From: Conchocele bisecta
Taxonomy: Eukaryota; Mollusca; Bivalvia; Lucinida; Thyasiridae
Length of the DNA stretch: 64,000 bases
Assembly: GCA_029237695.1 (NCBI GenBank)
Contig: CM055272.1
Location: 15,550,042 to 15,614,041, forward strand
Direction: 5' to 3'
The position numbers were made by a program, and so were the translations under genes. The notes beneath the pieces are model-generated. The model saw nothing but the letters and a program-made list of their open reading frames with translations, was not told the origin of the DNA and did not search any database. Position 1 is the stretch's first letter. The number at the start of each line of letters is the position of its first letter. Below, piece by piece: positions 10,333-20,461 of the stretch.

Positions 10333-10557
10333 TTAACTATACCGCCAAACAAATTAGGACTATATGTTTTATTTCTCTCTGTAAATATATCTTGGAATTT
10401 CATTAGAATTGAGTCCTGAGGACTCAATTCTAATGAAATTCCAAGACATATTCATGATATTTACAAGGAGAAATAAAAGAAAATATGATGAATTTTTGTC
10501 ATCCGCTAGTTTTGAACTATTTATAGCCCACATGTTTCCCAGCATGCAAAGAGTTAA
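10333..10557. mobile_element. Family G TTAA MITE (5' shortened)
   Basis: The hairpin GGAATTTCATTAGAATTGAG / CTCAATTCTAATGAAATTCC meets at TCCTGAGGA. The right end is CCCAGCATGCAAAGAGTTAA. The left end lacks the CTCTTTGCATGC terminus but starts at a TTAA. Confidence 0.8.
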
Positions 10558-10576
10558 CCCATTGCTTTCTGGGATC

Positions 10577-10905
10577 ACCATAATGACCTTAAATATTCGG
10601 ACACAGTTTATTCTGGGAAACACACATTAATATATGGTTGCAGCAAGGAGTGTTCATATATTTTCTGGTTGTACTGTCTTACTTTTTTTATAACAATATA
10701 TTTGGATGCAATTTGTTTTGGGAATTCCCTATTTTTTAGGGGTTTCCCAGAACAAATTGTGTCCGCATATTTAGGGTTATTATGGTGTATCACCTTTAGT
10801 ATGGTTGTACTTGTTTATCGCAATAACAATGTATTTAGATACAATTTGTCTTGGCAAACCCCCATTTTATAAACTGTGTCCAAATATATAGGGTTATTAT
10901 GCTGT
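10577..10905. repeat. Family U inverted-repeat element with an extra half
   Basis: ACCATAATGACCTTAAATATTCGGAC at the left is mirrored by CGCATATTTAGGGTTATTATGGTG at 10768-10792. A second right half with GTCCAAATATATAGGGTTAT ends near 10905. GGGAATTCCC-like inverted parts lie in the centre. Confidence 0.65.
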
Positions 10906-11181
10906 TTCACGTTTCTGTTTTGCCCCCTCTGGCATATCAGCGTGTTAGTCCCTTTTAAGTGCCTTGATATGAAGTGTAAACGTGACATTTCTGCCTATTA
11001 AGCCTCTTTATGTGCCTGTATGACCATTTTTGTCGTGTTATCATACCAGGTCAACAGACTAAATTTTCAACAATTCAAATTGTGAAATCACTGTCCAGTA
11101 TCCGGTGGTGTGACCACTGTTTGTACTTGTTGGGACAGTCTATATATATTCTTGGGCTGGAGATGTGAATAAGATTCTTCA

Positions 11182-11395
11182 GTGCTCCAGATAAGCTTTG
11201 TGTCTAAATTTGTGATTTCAAATTAAATGCGTATTTTATTTTTATGCCCCCGCCACCGAATAGTGTTATAGGCATCTGTACGTACATACGTCCGTCCCGA
11301 AACCTTAACGCTCGGGTAAATGGCTTATAATATCTGTTTCCTCGGATCTGGTTCAGATTTCACACATCCATTGCTCTGATGGTCTGCTTTCAGTG
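11182..11395. repeat. Family C' end followed by a single K-type unit
   Basis: CAGTGCTCCAGATAAGCTTT to about 11243 is a C' terminus. It then joins TTATGCCCCCGCCACCGAAT and CCCGAAACCTTAACGCTCGG, as in the 169-bp arrays. Confidence 0.65.
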
Positions 11396-11650
11396 GAATT
11401 CCACTGGTATTCCAGTGAAATACCGTCGAAATTTACCGGTGGAATGCCAGTGAAATTCCACTGGAATACCATTGGAATTCCGCTGGAATACCACTGGTAA
11501 GCCAGTGGAATACGTCAAAGTTACTAGTGGAATGACAGTGGAATTCCACTGGTATGCAGTGGAACACCAACAAAATTTACCAGTGGAATGGCACTGGTAT
11601 GCCAGTGAAATCCTGTCGCAATTTGAATTTACCGGTGGAGTTGAGTATTG
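11388..11650. repeat. 12-bp satellite array CCACTGGWATTC, array 1
   Basis: Repeated GGAATTCCACTGGTATTCCA and GTGAAATACCGTCGAAATTTAC words. GGAATTCC is palindromic, so both strands read similar words. Open frames across it are an artefact of the repeat. Confidence 0.9.
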
Positions 11651-11745
11651 GTGTTTAACGGCCTATTAAAAGCTAAGGTCATTTAAGGCCAGGCCAACGG
11701 GTTGGAATATCCCGTATTGAACCTGTCTAAACTCCAATGTAGCTT
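11650..11745 (-). mobile_element. SINE 3'-end fragment (minus strand)
   Basis: GTTTAACGGCCTATTAAAAG and CCAACGGGTTGGAATATCCC are the reverse complement of the retroposon tails at 29330-29420 and 44690-44850. Confidence 0.65.
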
Positions 11746-12690
11746 TCTACAAGTGGGCTTTAACAATAATAGTGTGGGACAGATTGATTGAACATAAATA
11801 TGCTACATTTGTAAATGCCCAGATAATGCAGATGTAGATGATTTGTGACCAAAACAGATTGCAAAAAAATCTTTTCACAGCGGATTTCTATTGGTTTCCT
11901 TAATATATATGACCCTGAAAATATATAGATAGAATATAGAGATACATAGATAGGCAGCAGCAATACGTGGAACAGACAGTAGTTCATTTGTTTATGAAAT
12001 CTCTTATTGTAGTTTGGTTGTGTGCATAAATTAATCAATCGTCAAGTGTCAGTCACAGTATGTGTGTCAGTCTTTTATCCAGTTTCTATTATTAGCCTGT
12101 CTTTTGATTTGTAATTTTATTGTGTCTTTAACACTGGAAAGTGATAGAATGTGAATCCAATATCGCATACGTTGTTTACTGGATCCAGTCGGTTACTGGT
12201 TAGTTCTTTCATAATTTGGAAATAAATTTTTTCTTATTACATTTAAATGATACATAGACTAGTCTTAATCCTTTCTACAAGTCTAGTTCATTGCTTGTGA
12301 AATAGTTTAACTGTGGTTTGATTGTTGTCTTACATATTGAAGTAATTCATGTTTAATTAAATTAATCATAAATAATTTAAACCATGTGACAGCTTAACTT
12401 CTAGTTGTTGTTGTATGTCTCTAATTCAGGCGCTTATTGTTCGCCTCAATCTCTCTGCAGCCACAAAGACTGCGAGAGCATTGTTCAGACACATATGTGT
12501 CTGTCTGTGTCTTGGAGGTTAATAATTCCCTGACATTTCAGTGAAAGTCTACATTGATATCTCAAATGGTAATTTCAGTGAGAATCATAAGGGTACACAT
12601 TCAAGAACCACCAATATTATACTAACATTCTCTAAATGTCCATAACACAAGATGAAACTCCTAAGACTTTGGACATTTAGGAACTTTGTA
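11746..12690. other. No recognised feature
   Basis: Intronic AT-rich DNA. I see no exon-like frame, long repeat or known family on either strand. Confidence 0.5.
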
Positions 12691-12950
12691 TTACAGTAAA
12701 TTCCTAGCATTCCTAGAATATTCCCAGACTGATAAAATTCCTTGCAACTGGGATTTCTGTGATTTTAATTAACAAGTTATTCCTAGGAATTTCTTAGGAA
12801 TCCCAACTTATAGCATACCTAGGAATGTTAAAATGAAAATATTCCTAGGATTCCTTAGATTTTCCTATGATGTGATGGAATGAATGATTTTTGCACTTTA
12901 ATTCCTAGGAAAATCCTAGGATTTTATACAGACTAGGAATAATTTTGACA
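12690..12950. repeat. Degenerate CCTAGGAAT-rich tract
   Basis: ATTCCTAGGA/TCCTAGGAAT words recur about a dozen times in both orientations (12710, 12780, 12821, 12842, 12901, 12915, 12942). It is a decayed, partly palindromic simple repeat. Confidence 0.65.
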
Positions 12951-13054
12951 AGGGTTATGCCCCTTTAAAATATGTTTGTCAATAATCTTTTCCAGATTAT
13001 AGCGCCATTTATGCCATAGTATACCTTAAATATAGATATATTATAATTGTACTG

Positions 13055-13566
13055 GAATACCATGATAGTCAAATCACTGGAATCCCATGTATGTTTAATA
13101 TGATTGATGTGTTCACTGGTATTCCACTTGACTCCCATGTATGTTTAATATGATTAATGTGTTCACTGGTATTCCACTGAGATCCCATGTATTATTAATG
13201 TGGTCACTGGTATTCCACTGGAGTCCATGTCACTGGAATATGGTCACTGGTATTCCACTGGAATTCCAGTCACTGGAATATAGTCACTGGTATTCCACTG
13301 GTATTCCACTGGAATTCCAGTCACTGGAATATGGTCACTGGTATTCCACTGGAATTCCATGTCACTGGAATATGATCACTGGTATTCCACTGGAATTCCA
13401 TCTCACTGGAATATGTCACTGGTATTCCACTGGAATATGTGGCATTGGAATACGATCACTGGTATTCCACTGGAATACCACTGGAATACCAGTGATTTCA
13501 CTGGAATATCAAAATTCCACTGGAATCCAGTGGAATTCCACTGGAATACCAGTGACTTTTTCAGTG
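13055..13566. repeat. 12-bp satellite array CCACTGGWATTC, array 2
   Basis: More than 30 matches to TTCCACTGGAAT or TTCCACTGGTAT, interspersed with ATGGTCACTGG spacers and the inverse GGAATACCAGTG. A 143-codon frame crosses it, but it encodes only repeat-derived STGIPLEF words. Confidence 0.93.
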
Positions 13567-13795
13567 GGGTAATTGGTAAAAATATTTTTTAGTAAAAAAT
13601 GGCGCGAAAACACAAAATGTAACTACATGTATAGATAAAAGGTGTTTTAATACAGTTTTATAAATAGCCCATAACCTGAAAATCAATTTTTTGTTTTTTT
13701 GGAATTTGTCCATTATGGCGGTTTTTAAAATCCCGACTTCCGACTGATTTTGATATGGTGGGTTTCATATTCCATTCAACATAACAAATTGTCCA

Positions 13796-13993
13796 CACAG
13801 GTGGAAGACTCAGACCTAGGACGACGAAATACTTGGCTCATTTGGAAAACATTACCCCACCCACCCATTTCCATACACTATACATTACAGCCTTAAAGGC
13901 TGTAATGTATAGTGTATGGAAATGGGTGGGTGGGGTAACCATTTTCAAATGAGCCATGTATTGGGTCCTATAGGTTCGAGTCTTCCACCTGTG
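13796..13993. mobile_element. Family I hAT-like hairpin MITE
   Basis: CACAGGTGGAAGACTC ends are exactly inverted. Inner arms CCCCACCCACCCATTTCCAT and complement meet at CAGCCTTAAAGGCTG. Flanks ATTGTCCA/AATGTCCA match at 7 of 8, a probable 8-bp duplication. Confidence 0.88.
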
Positions 13994-14141
13994 AATGTCC
14001 ATGCTGCAGAATCCCTGATCTAAAAGTGAGTGTCAAACCCTGAAAGCATCAAAGTTCATTATTTATGGGTTTTATTATTTTACGGTACATCATTTGTCTC
14101 TGCTGATAATTTCTGTGCAAGATTGCATCAATCACGATGGT

Positions 14142-14603
14142 TTGTTTGCTTGTTTGTTGGGGTTTAACGGCCTATCAACAGCTACGGTCATTTACAGTGG
14201 CGGATCCAGGATTTCACCAAGGGGGGGGGGGGGGGCCACATGATGGAATTTGAACGAGGTATGCTCATATATTTGAAGATCATAACAGTCCATACAATCG
14301 TAAAAAAAAAAAAATCGGGATTTCTGAAGGGGGGACCCGGGCGGATGATTTAAGTACGGGTCAATGGGTTTAGTACGAAATCCTATATATTAGCTGCACA
14401 AGTACATATACATGTTCAAGTACATGTACAAAGGGGGCGAAAATCCCAAAATCAGAACTGAATATTTACAATAAAAAAACTTTATATTCAACCCTGAAAT
14501 TAGAATGATCCTGATCTGATGCCAGGTCCTCGCCACATCAGAATCACTTGGCCCCCTCCCAAAAGCAGTAGGATCAGTTAAAATCTTACTACTTTTATAA
14601 TGC
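14142..14603 (-). mobile_element. 5'-truncated SINE-like retroposon just upstream of exon 2
   Basis: In minus orientation the tail is AACAAACAAGCAAACAAACC and the body matches the copies at 44460 and 48700 (TGCCAGGTCCTCGCCACA reversed). AATCACGATGGT occurs at 14130-14141 and again at 14604-14615, a 12-bp target duplication. The right copy ends 10 bp before exon 2. Another repeat beginning CAGTGGCGGATCCAGG (about 14197-14438) interrupts it. Confidence 0.82.
14197..14438. mobile_element. CAGTGGCGGATCCAGG-type element inside the SINE
   Basis: Starts CAGTGGCGGATCCAGGATTT, followed by a G15 run and an A13 run. The same start is seen at 51178. The right end is approximate. Probably a hAT-like non-autonomous element. 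Confidence 0.5.
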
Positions 14604-14625
14604 AATCACGATGGTACACTTACAG

Positions 14626-14752
14626 GCTGGCTATGCGGGAAAGAGGCGCTATACATGGAGTCTCTGTCCACCGACCAGGTGGCCGAGGATTGCTGTAAAG
14701 TCCTCAAGACGTTTCTCAAGAAAGACATTCCGCTGCCGTCCCGCGTTCTCAG
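14626..14752 (+). CDS. Polyamine/spermine oxidase, internal exon
   Basis: 127 nt, preceded by ACTTACAG and followed by GTAAGC. Frame enters at phase 1 and leaves at phase 2, completing G with the upstream exon, then WLCGKEALYMESLSTDQVAE... ending LPSRVL. The WxxGxEALxME and D/EQVAEDC pattern matches the part of SMOX/PAOX that lies between the substrate domain and the C-terminal FAD domain. Junction residues fit both sides. It sits between a retroposon ending 10 bp upstream and a family C/F nest starting 57 bp downstream. A 63-codon open frame across it at 14611 is in the wrong frame. Confidence 0.94.
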
Positions 14753-14809
14753 GTAAGCTGGCGGGTACAGGGTGTGGGATCATGTGTTTCCGAACGGCGT
14801 AACGTCGTG

Positions 14810-15345
14810 CAGGGCTCCAGTAGCCTATTTCATCAACATTGCAAAGTATACTTTAGTAGCAAAGTATACTTTAGTAGCAAAGTATACTTTGAGGGAGAAA
14901 TTTTCAATTTTATGATAAATTTATTAATTTTTATTATACTGAATGTTTTACATTATCACAGCCAATTTGGCTGTGATAATGTAATAAATTCAGTATAATA
15001 ATTCTGCATACTTTTAATCATGAAATATATGCATGTGTTAGTTCTATATGAAATAATGCATTTCAGGAAAAATAAATGATTACTCCCTCAAAGTTTACTT
15101 TGCTAGTAAAGTATACTTTGCAATGTTGATGAAATAGACTACAGATAAGGAATTAGTAATTGAGTATTGTCACTCCATCATTTCTGAAGCAATTGGGTAT
15201 TTCAAAATTTTAATTGGGTAAAATAAAATCACACTACTGTTACACATCAGCAGACAGCAATTATTGAATAGTTAATTTGCTTCTATATGAAAATATGTCT
15301 TGGCATTTCATTAGAATTGTCTCCTTGGTTAAGTACTGTAAGTGT
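14810..15345. mobile_element. Family C copy split by family F
   Basis: CAGGGCTCCAG at 14810-14820 is separated from AGATAAGGAATTAGTAATTG (15143 on) by the F insertion. The C body is then cut after GAATTGTCTCCTTGG near 15332. Confidence 0.85.
14821..15141. mobile_element. Family F MITE, 3-bp CAG duplication
   Basis: TAGCCTATTTCATCAACATT and its inverted right end AATGTTGATGAAATAGACTA. CAG sits on both sides (14818-14820, 15142-15144). The centre is TATCACAGCCAATTTGGCTG, a long perfect palindrome. Confidence 0.9.
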
Positions 15346-15641
15346 AAATAAAAACTAGAGCATGTGAATGTAAGAAATAAATGGTACTCGATTCTTTGTG
15401 AAAGTTATAAGTTATTGTAAATAACTTTCAGAGCACTCGTAAAACACATATCGTATTTGGTGCTCTACATATAGCATCAAAATCCGTCCGTTTGTTAGGA
15501 AGATTTTAAAGAAAATTTACTGTAAAAATGACGTCACAGATTACGTCACGTCGGAAAATCGGGTTCGGAACACACACTGCATGAGGTAGTGTGCTGTATT
15601 TGTTTTTGTCTTGTTCTGCTCTCACCACGTGTCCCTCCATC
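15346..15641. other. No recognised feature
   Basis: Intronic sequence with no clear family match. Confidence 0.45.
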
Positions 15642-15884
15642 CACAGGTTGAAGTAACGGACCGAGGTCTATAAATACATTAAATATGCCTAAAAGCATCA
15701 ATAAATGAAGAAAAAAAATAAGCCAACATTTTTTTTTAACCCCTCCATATATTCCATTATACAACCTTGTATAATGGAGTATATGGAGGGGGTAAAAAAA
15801 ATTGTTTTAGCTTATTTTTTTTTGCTACATTTATTGATGCTTTTAGGCATATTTATAGACCTCGGTCCGTTACTTCAACCTGTG
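15642..15884. mobile_element. Family H hAT-like MITE
   Basis: CACAGGTTGAAGTAACGGAC to CCGTTACTTCAACCTGTG, inverted. Centre ACAACCTTGT with ATACTCCATTATAC-like arms. Flanks do not show a duplication. Confidence 0.85.
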
Positions 15885-16330
15885 CAGTCTGATCTGGGTC
15901 TACACTGATTGTGAAATAATGTTAATAAGTGTGAAGAAAAGATGAATGTGGCAAATAATGCAGTCCCGGATCAGATTGTGCATATATGTAGGAATCCTGG
16001 ATGTTCTGGATCGACACGAGTCGCTCCACCACTATAACCAGAGTTCCAGTTAAGGTGCGTAATTTGCAGGTAAATTTCTTATTTCTCCATCAAAAATGGC
16101 AAGTTGGGAATGCTTTAGAATCGTCTCAATGAGACGATTCTAAAGGACTCCCAACTTGCCATTTTTGATGGAAAAAATAACAAAATTTCACCCCAAGTTT
16201 GTCAAATTACGCACTTTAACTGGAGCTCCGTATAACTGCTCCTTTTCATAACAATTCATGATACAAATCACCTTTTTTTACAAGCAATTTTAGGCCCTAA
16301 ACTACACAATTTGGACTGGATTTCTATAAA
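15885..16330. repeat. Dispersed repeat, paralogue at 57313, interrupted by C''
   Basis: GTGCAGTCTGATCTGGGTCT, AATAAGTGTGA, GCAGTCCCGGATCAGATTGT and GGATTTCTATAAATAAA occur in the same order at 57313-57555. The 57-kb paralogue lacks the C'' element and so gives an empty site. Confidence 0.75.
16039..16230. mobile_element. Family C'' hAT-like hairpin MITE, TATAAC duplication
   Basis: CAGAGTTCCAGTTAAG to CTTTAACTGGAGCTCCG. Arms TCAAAAATGGCAAGTTGGGA and complement meet at GTCTCAATGAGAC. TATAAC flanks both sides (16033-16038, 16231-16236). Confidence 0.88.
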
Positions 16331-16594
16331 TAAATTCAAATGGAAATAACAATCCCTCTGTGCATGCATATGCACCTGTTTGTTTGTTTGTTGGGCCACA
16401 AATATTGGGCAATAATCCAATTCAACTCCCAGGTAACAAAAGACCTAGCAGTACAACCCGGTATTACATTAACTGTAAATTTCCAGGCCCAATTTCTATA
16501 TATAATAATTATACAAGTCAGTATGCAGGCTTATATTCCACTACATAATTCAAAGAAGATATGGACTTACTTTGTGTAAGCTGAATATAAATAT

Positions 16595-16957
16595 GACACG
16601 ATTGTGTGCATGTCACAATATGGAACAGAACGCTCTGCTCCCGTCCTATTCTCTTCATGTTGCCTTACAAGTTATATGTATCTGTAACGGGAGAAATGGG
16701 GCTTATGGGTTTTGCGACCAGTGTAGATCCCGATCAGCCTGTGCATCCGCACAGTCTGACACGATTGTGTGCATGTCACAATATGGAACAGAACGCTCTG
16801 CTCCAGTCCTATTCTCTTCATGTAGCCTTACAAGTTATATGTATCTGTGACGGGAGAAATGGGGCTTATGGGTTTTGCGAACAGTGTAGATCCCGATCAG
16901 CCTGTGCATCCGCACAGTCTGATCGGGATCTGCACTGTTCGCCATTCCATCATTGAA
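16595..16957. repeat. 163-bp tandem duplication including a family E hairpin
   Basis: GACACGATTGTGTGCATGTC starts at 16595 and 16758. Copy 1 stops in the E hairpin loop (CCGCACAGTCT). Copy 2 goes on through the full hairpin GCGAACAGTGTAGATCCCGA ... GATCGGGATCTGCACTGTTC. Confidence 0.9.
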
Positions 16958-17074
16958 ACACCCGGGCGCAACAAAATAGGAAATTATATGGGTGAAAATA
17001 GAAACAACCCAGCGGCCCTAGTATCTTCAATGAAAACATGTTTTTATTTTTTATAGTATTTTTTCCCCTTTAAA

Positions 17075-17121
17075 TTAATGTCGCAGTCCATTCCAGTTAT
17101 TTTGGGTTGAAAGGGTTTAAG
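17075..17121. repeat. Family D right-end fragment
   Basis: GCAGTCCATTCCAGTTATTT then GGGTTGAAAGGGTTTAA, the D terminal segment. Confidence 0.65.
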
Positions 17122-17204
17122 CCAGACTTGATACTGCGAACATGTGAGTTGTTTGTGTGAAGTCTGACAGCTGTTTTACTTTCAAGTTTTTCAATATTTT
17201 ATTT

Positions 17205-18595
17205 TTAGCGCACCTTCCGAAGGAAGAAGTGCTTATGGCATACCCTCGGCGTCGTAAGCGTCCGTCTGTCTGTCCATCCGTCCGTCCGGGCACTCATTAG
17301 GGTACTTATGGGGTAGGGGGCGTGGCCTAAGACAATAGAAGACAATGGAACTTATTCCGTACCCCGTAAGCCTATTGTGTCTTACGGGGTATTTCCTTTG
17401 ATCTTTTATATAGCAAGTACCCCCTAAGGTCCGAAATGTAAGTTCGTCCGTCCGTCCGTCCGTCCGTCTGTCTGCCTGCCTGCCTGCCTGCATGTTTGTC
17501 TGTCTGTCTGTATGTCTGTCTTCAAAAATTATCTATATTTTCTGTTTCCTTGCTTGATTTCCAAGGGTCGTCTACTGCGCTGTGGCAAATCCACGTCCGT
17601 CCCGCCCCTTCTAAGCCCAGGGTCAAGGTCACATACTTTGTGCATCCCGAAACCTTAACGCTCGGGTAAATGGCCTATATTTTCTGTTTCCTTGCTTGGA
17701 TTTACTTCATATCTCACACACGCATTGCTCCAAGGGTCCTCTACTGTGCTGTTGCAAATCCACGTCTGTGTCGTCCCTTCTAAGCCCAGGGTCAAGGTCA
17801 CATACTTTGTGCATCCCGAAACCTTAACGCTCGGGTAAATGCCCTATATTTTCTGTTTCCTTGCTTGGATTTGCTTCATATTTCACACACGCATTGCTCC
17901 AAGGGTCCTCTACAGCGCTGTTGCAAATCCACGTCCGTGCCGCCCCTTCTAAGCCCAGGGTCAAGGTCACATACTTTGTGCATCCCGAAACCTTAACGCT
18001 CGGGTAAATGGCCTATATTTTCTGTTTCTTTGCTTGGATTTACTTCATATCTCACACACGCATTGCTCCAAGGTTCCTTAACTGCTCTGTGGCAAATCCA
18101 CGTTCGTCCCGCCCCTTCTAAGCCCAGGGTCAAGGTCACATACTTTGTGCATCCCGAAACCTTAACGCTCGGGTAAATGGCCTATATTTTCTGTTTGCTT
18201 GCTTGGATTTGCTTCATATTTCACACACGCATTGCTCCAATGGTCCTCTACTGCGCTGTGGCAAATCCACGTCCGTCCCGCCCCTTGTAAGCCCAGGGTC
18301 AAGGTCACATACTTTGTGCATCCCGAAACCTTAACACTTGGGTAAATGGCCTATATTTTCTGTTTCCTTGCTTGGATTTGCTTCATATTTCACACACGCA
18401 TTTCTCCAAGGGTCCTCTTCCTCTGCTAAGCCCAGGGTCAAGGTCAAATACTTTGTATCTCGAAACCTTAACACGCTCTGGTAAATGGCTCATAAATTTT
18501 GTTTCCCTTATCCAGCACGTTGTGTTTTCAAATGTGCCCTCGGTGCCTTTGCTGTCACCGGGCACGCTTCATTGTCCTCTGACAACTCTTGTTAT
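17205..18595. repeat. K-type element with a 169-bp tandem array
   Basis: 5' end TTTTTAGCGCACCTTCCGAA and GTGCTTATGGCATACCCTCG; 3' end CTCTGACAACTCTTGTTATT. CATCCCGAAACC occurs at 17643, 17812, 17981, 18150 and 18319, exactly every 169 bp. Units also hold GCCCAGGGTCAAGGTCACAT. No protein is encoded. Confidence 0.92.
17448..17522. repeat. GTCC/GCCT/GTCT microsatellite
   Basis: (GTCC)n passes into (TGCC)n and (GTCT)n, a compound tetranucleotide tract. Confidence 0.9.
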
Positions 18596-18597
18596 TA

Positions 18598-19070
18598 TTA
18601 TGCCCCCCACCACCGAATGGTGAGGGGGGCATATAGTGTTACCGGCGTTCGTCCGTCCGTCCGTCCGTCCGTCCGTCCGAGCAACCAAGGGTGTACAAGG
18701 GGCCATGGGGCGGAGCCTAACACAAAAGAATCCTTTGATTTATTCCATATGGCCCCTTATTCTATTGTTATACAAGGGGCCATCTCTTTGATCTAGAACA
18801 ATGGAAATGGCCCCTTATTCACTATTGGTCGTCCGTCCGTCCCGAAACCTTAACGCTCGGGTAAATGGCTTATAATTTCTTAAATAGTTTCCTTGCTCGG
18901 ATCTGCTTCACATTTCACACATGCATTGCTCCAATGGTCCTCTGCCACCCTGTGACAAATCCACATTCGTCCCGCCCCCGCTAAGCCCAGGGTCAAGGTC
19001 ACAAACTTGGTTTCTAGTATTAAACAGAGTGATACGGTGAGAATAGCCATGGTCTATGTGGTGTAAATAG
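18598..19070. repeat. Second K-type element with hairpin end
   Basis: ATGCCCCCCACCACCGAATG with inverted TGGTGAGGGGGGCAT at 18601-18633, a (GTCC)n tract at 18648-18680, a pair of ACAAGGGGCCAT blocks and one CCCGAAACCTTAACGCTCGG unit. Confidence 0.75.
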
Positions 19071-19085
19071 TTTGTTGGGTATTGA

Positions 19086-19315
19086 CTAACCCATTTCATG
19101 CTGAGGATACTCCGATTTTTGTTGAAAAAATCTCATTATTTTGTTCATTCATCGATAAAGGTATATGTTGTTACCATTCATTTGAACCGTCTCGTTGAGA
19201 CGGTTCAAATGAGTGGTAACAACATATACTTTAGAAAGGATATAAAGAAAATAGGGATATTTTTCTCTCAAAAGGTTCATACTACTAAAAGTGTATCCCG
19301 TCTGTAATGGGCTAA
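19086..19315. mobile_element. Family A MITE bounded by CTAA
   Basis: CTAA|CCCATTTCATGCTGAGG ... GTCTGTAATGGG|CTAA. The central palindrome at 19160-19231 is near perfect. Other full A copies use TTAA. Confidence 0.88.
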
Positions 19316-19689
19316 GTTGTCTGTCGACCATGTGAAAACTTGCCTACAGTTACACAGTAGACAGACTAAGTAGGTCACTAGTTCGTTATGCAAGATTAGG
19401 TTTTAATATCACCTGAATTACCGGTAGGTAAGAAAATAAGGTATAATTTTTGTGAATTGCACCTAAAAGCTGGTCAATTGCTGGTCAAGAGCTGTGAAGC
19501 ATTATTCAAAGATAATATTCAGAATTGGAAATTGGCTCATAAAAGTAACTATGTTAATTAAGCAATCATATTTCCACAGATTACAATAAAATTGCTAGAG
19601 ATTATAATTATATTCCATGGATCGGTCAGTTCAGTGTGAACTGAGGTCAAGATATGACAAATCTGGGCTTATTTGTTATTGAGGTGGTT
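19316..19689. other. No recognised feature
   Basis: Intronic AT-rich sequence without a family match. Confidence 0.45.
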
Positions 19690-19860
19690 GGACTAGATTT
19701 ATGAAAACGGGGTGTTTTTGTTTTCAAAAAGATGTAAATTATTTGCAAAAAGTGCAGATCCAGATGAGACGGCTCGTGACGAGCTGGCTCATCTGGATCT
19801 ACACTACATGTATATGCCAATACCTGACACCATACAGGCCTGTCGTGTTGAAAGGGTTAA
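19690..19860. mobile_element. Family D TTAA MITE, partial
   Basis: Hairpin GCAGATCCAGATGAGACGG ... GGCTCATCTGGATCTACAC and right end GTTGAAAGGGTTAA. The left end is unclear. Confidence 0.75.
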
Positions 19861-19924
19861 GTTTAATAGTGAGGTTGATCCTTGCCAGAATACCGATATT
19901 GCATGTTTGACCCTTGCTTTCTTG

Positions 19925-20072
19925 CTACTAATGCGAGTTGAATCGGATTATACTCTTTATAAAAGTAGTAAGATTAGTACTAATCATATAATGTTTAAGG
20001 AGTTGGGCTACATGTAAGTGACTCAGGTGTGGTGAGGATCTGGCACCAGGTTATTCCAATTTCAGGGCTGTA
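19925..20072 (+). mobile_element. SINE body fragment
   Basis: GAGTTGAATCGGATTATACT, AGTAGTAAGATTAGTACTAA, GATCTGGCACCAGGTTATTC and TTCAGGGCTGTATATTATT match the 44500 and 48700 copies. Confidence 0.7.
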
Positions 20073-20076
20073 TATT

Positions 20077-20461
20077 ATTGTTATGCCCCACCACGATAGT
20101 GGAGGGGGCATATAGTGTTACCCTTGTCCGTCCCGTCCGTCCGTCCGTCCGTCACGAAACTTTAACGCTCGGGTAAATGTCTCATAATTTCTTCATCCTT
20201 TGACCGATCTGCTTCATATTTCATATACACATTGCTCTAATGGTCCTCTACCGCCCTGTACCAAATCCAAGCCCAGGGTCAAGGTCACATACTTGGTGCT
20301 TCAAAAACTTTAACGCTCAGGTAAATATCTTATAATTTCTGTTCCCTTTCACGGATCAGCTTCATACTTCATATACACATTGCTCTAATGGTCCTTTACC
20401 GCCTTGTGCCAAATCTACGTTTGTCCTGCCCCCGCCAAGCCCAGGGTCAAGGTCACATACT
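20077..20461. repeat. 168-bp array, left part
   Basis: Begins TATGCCCCACCACGATAGTG and a (GTCC)n tract, then units of GGTGCTTCAAAAACTTTAAC. It is interrupted at 20462 by a TIR element and resumes at 21312. Confidence 0.88.

Larger units (their letters stand above)
525..14625 (+). other. Intron of the polyamine oxidase gene, 14.1 kb
   Basis: Bounded by GTACGT at 525 and ACTTACAG ending at 14625, both good consensus splice sites, with matching phase 1. I found no other host coding region inside. The content is mobile elements and minisatellites listed separately. Confidence 0.85.

Noticed and set aside
10768..10905. AGGGTTA/TTAGGGTT words as telomeric repeats
   Set aside because: They are single words inside family U and TTAA MITE termini, not tandem TTAGGG.
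13141..13592. Open frames of 143 and 77 codons
   Set aside because: They lie in the CCACTGGWATTC array; the translation is only repeated STGIPLEF/HWYSTG words and is open in several frames.
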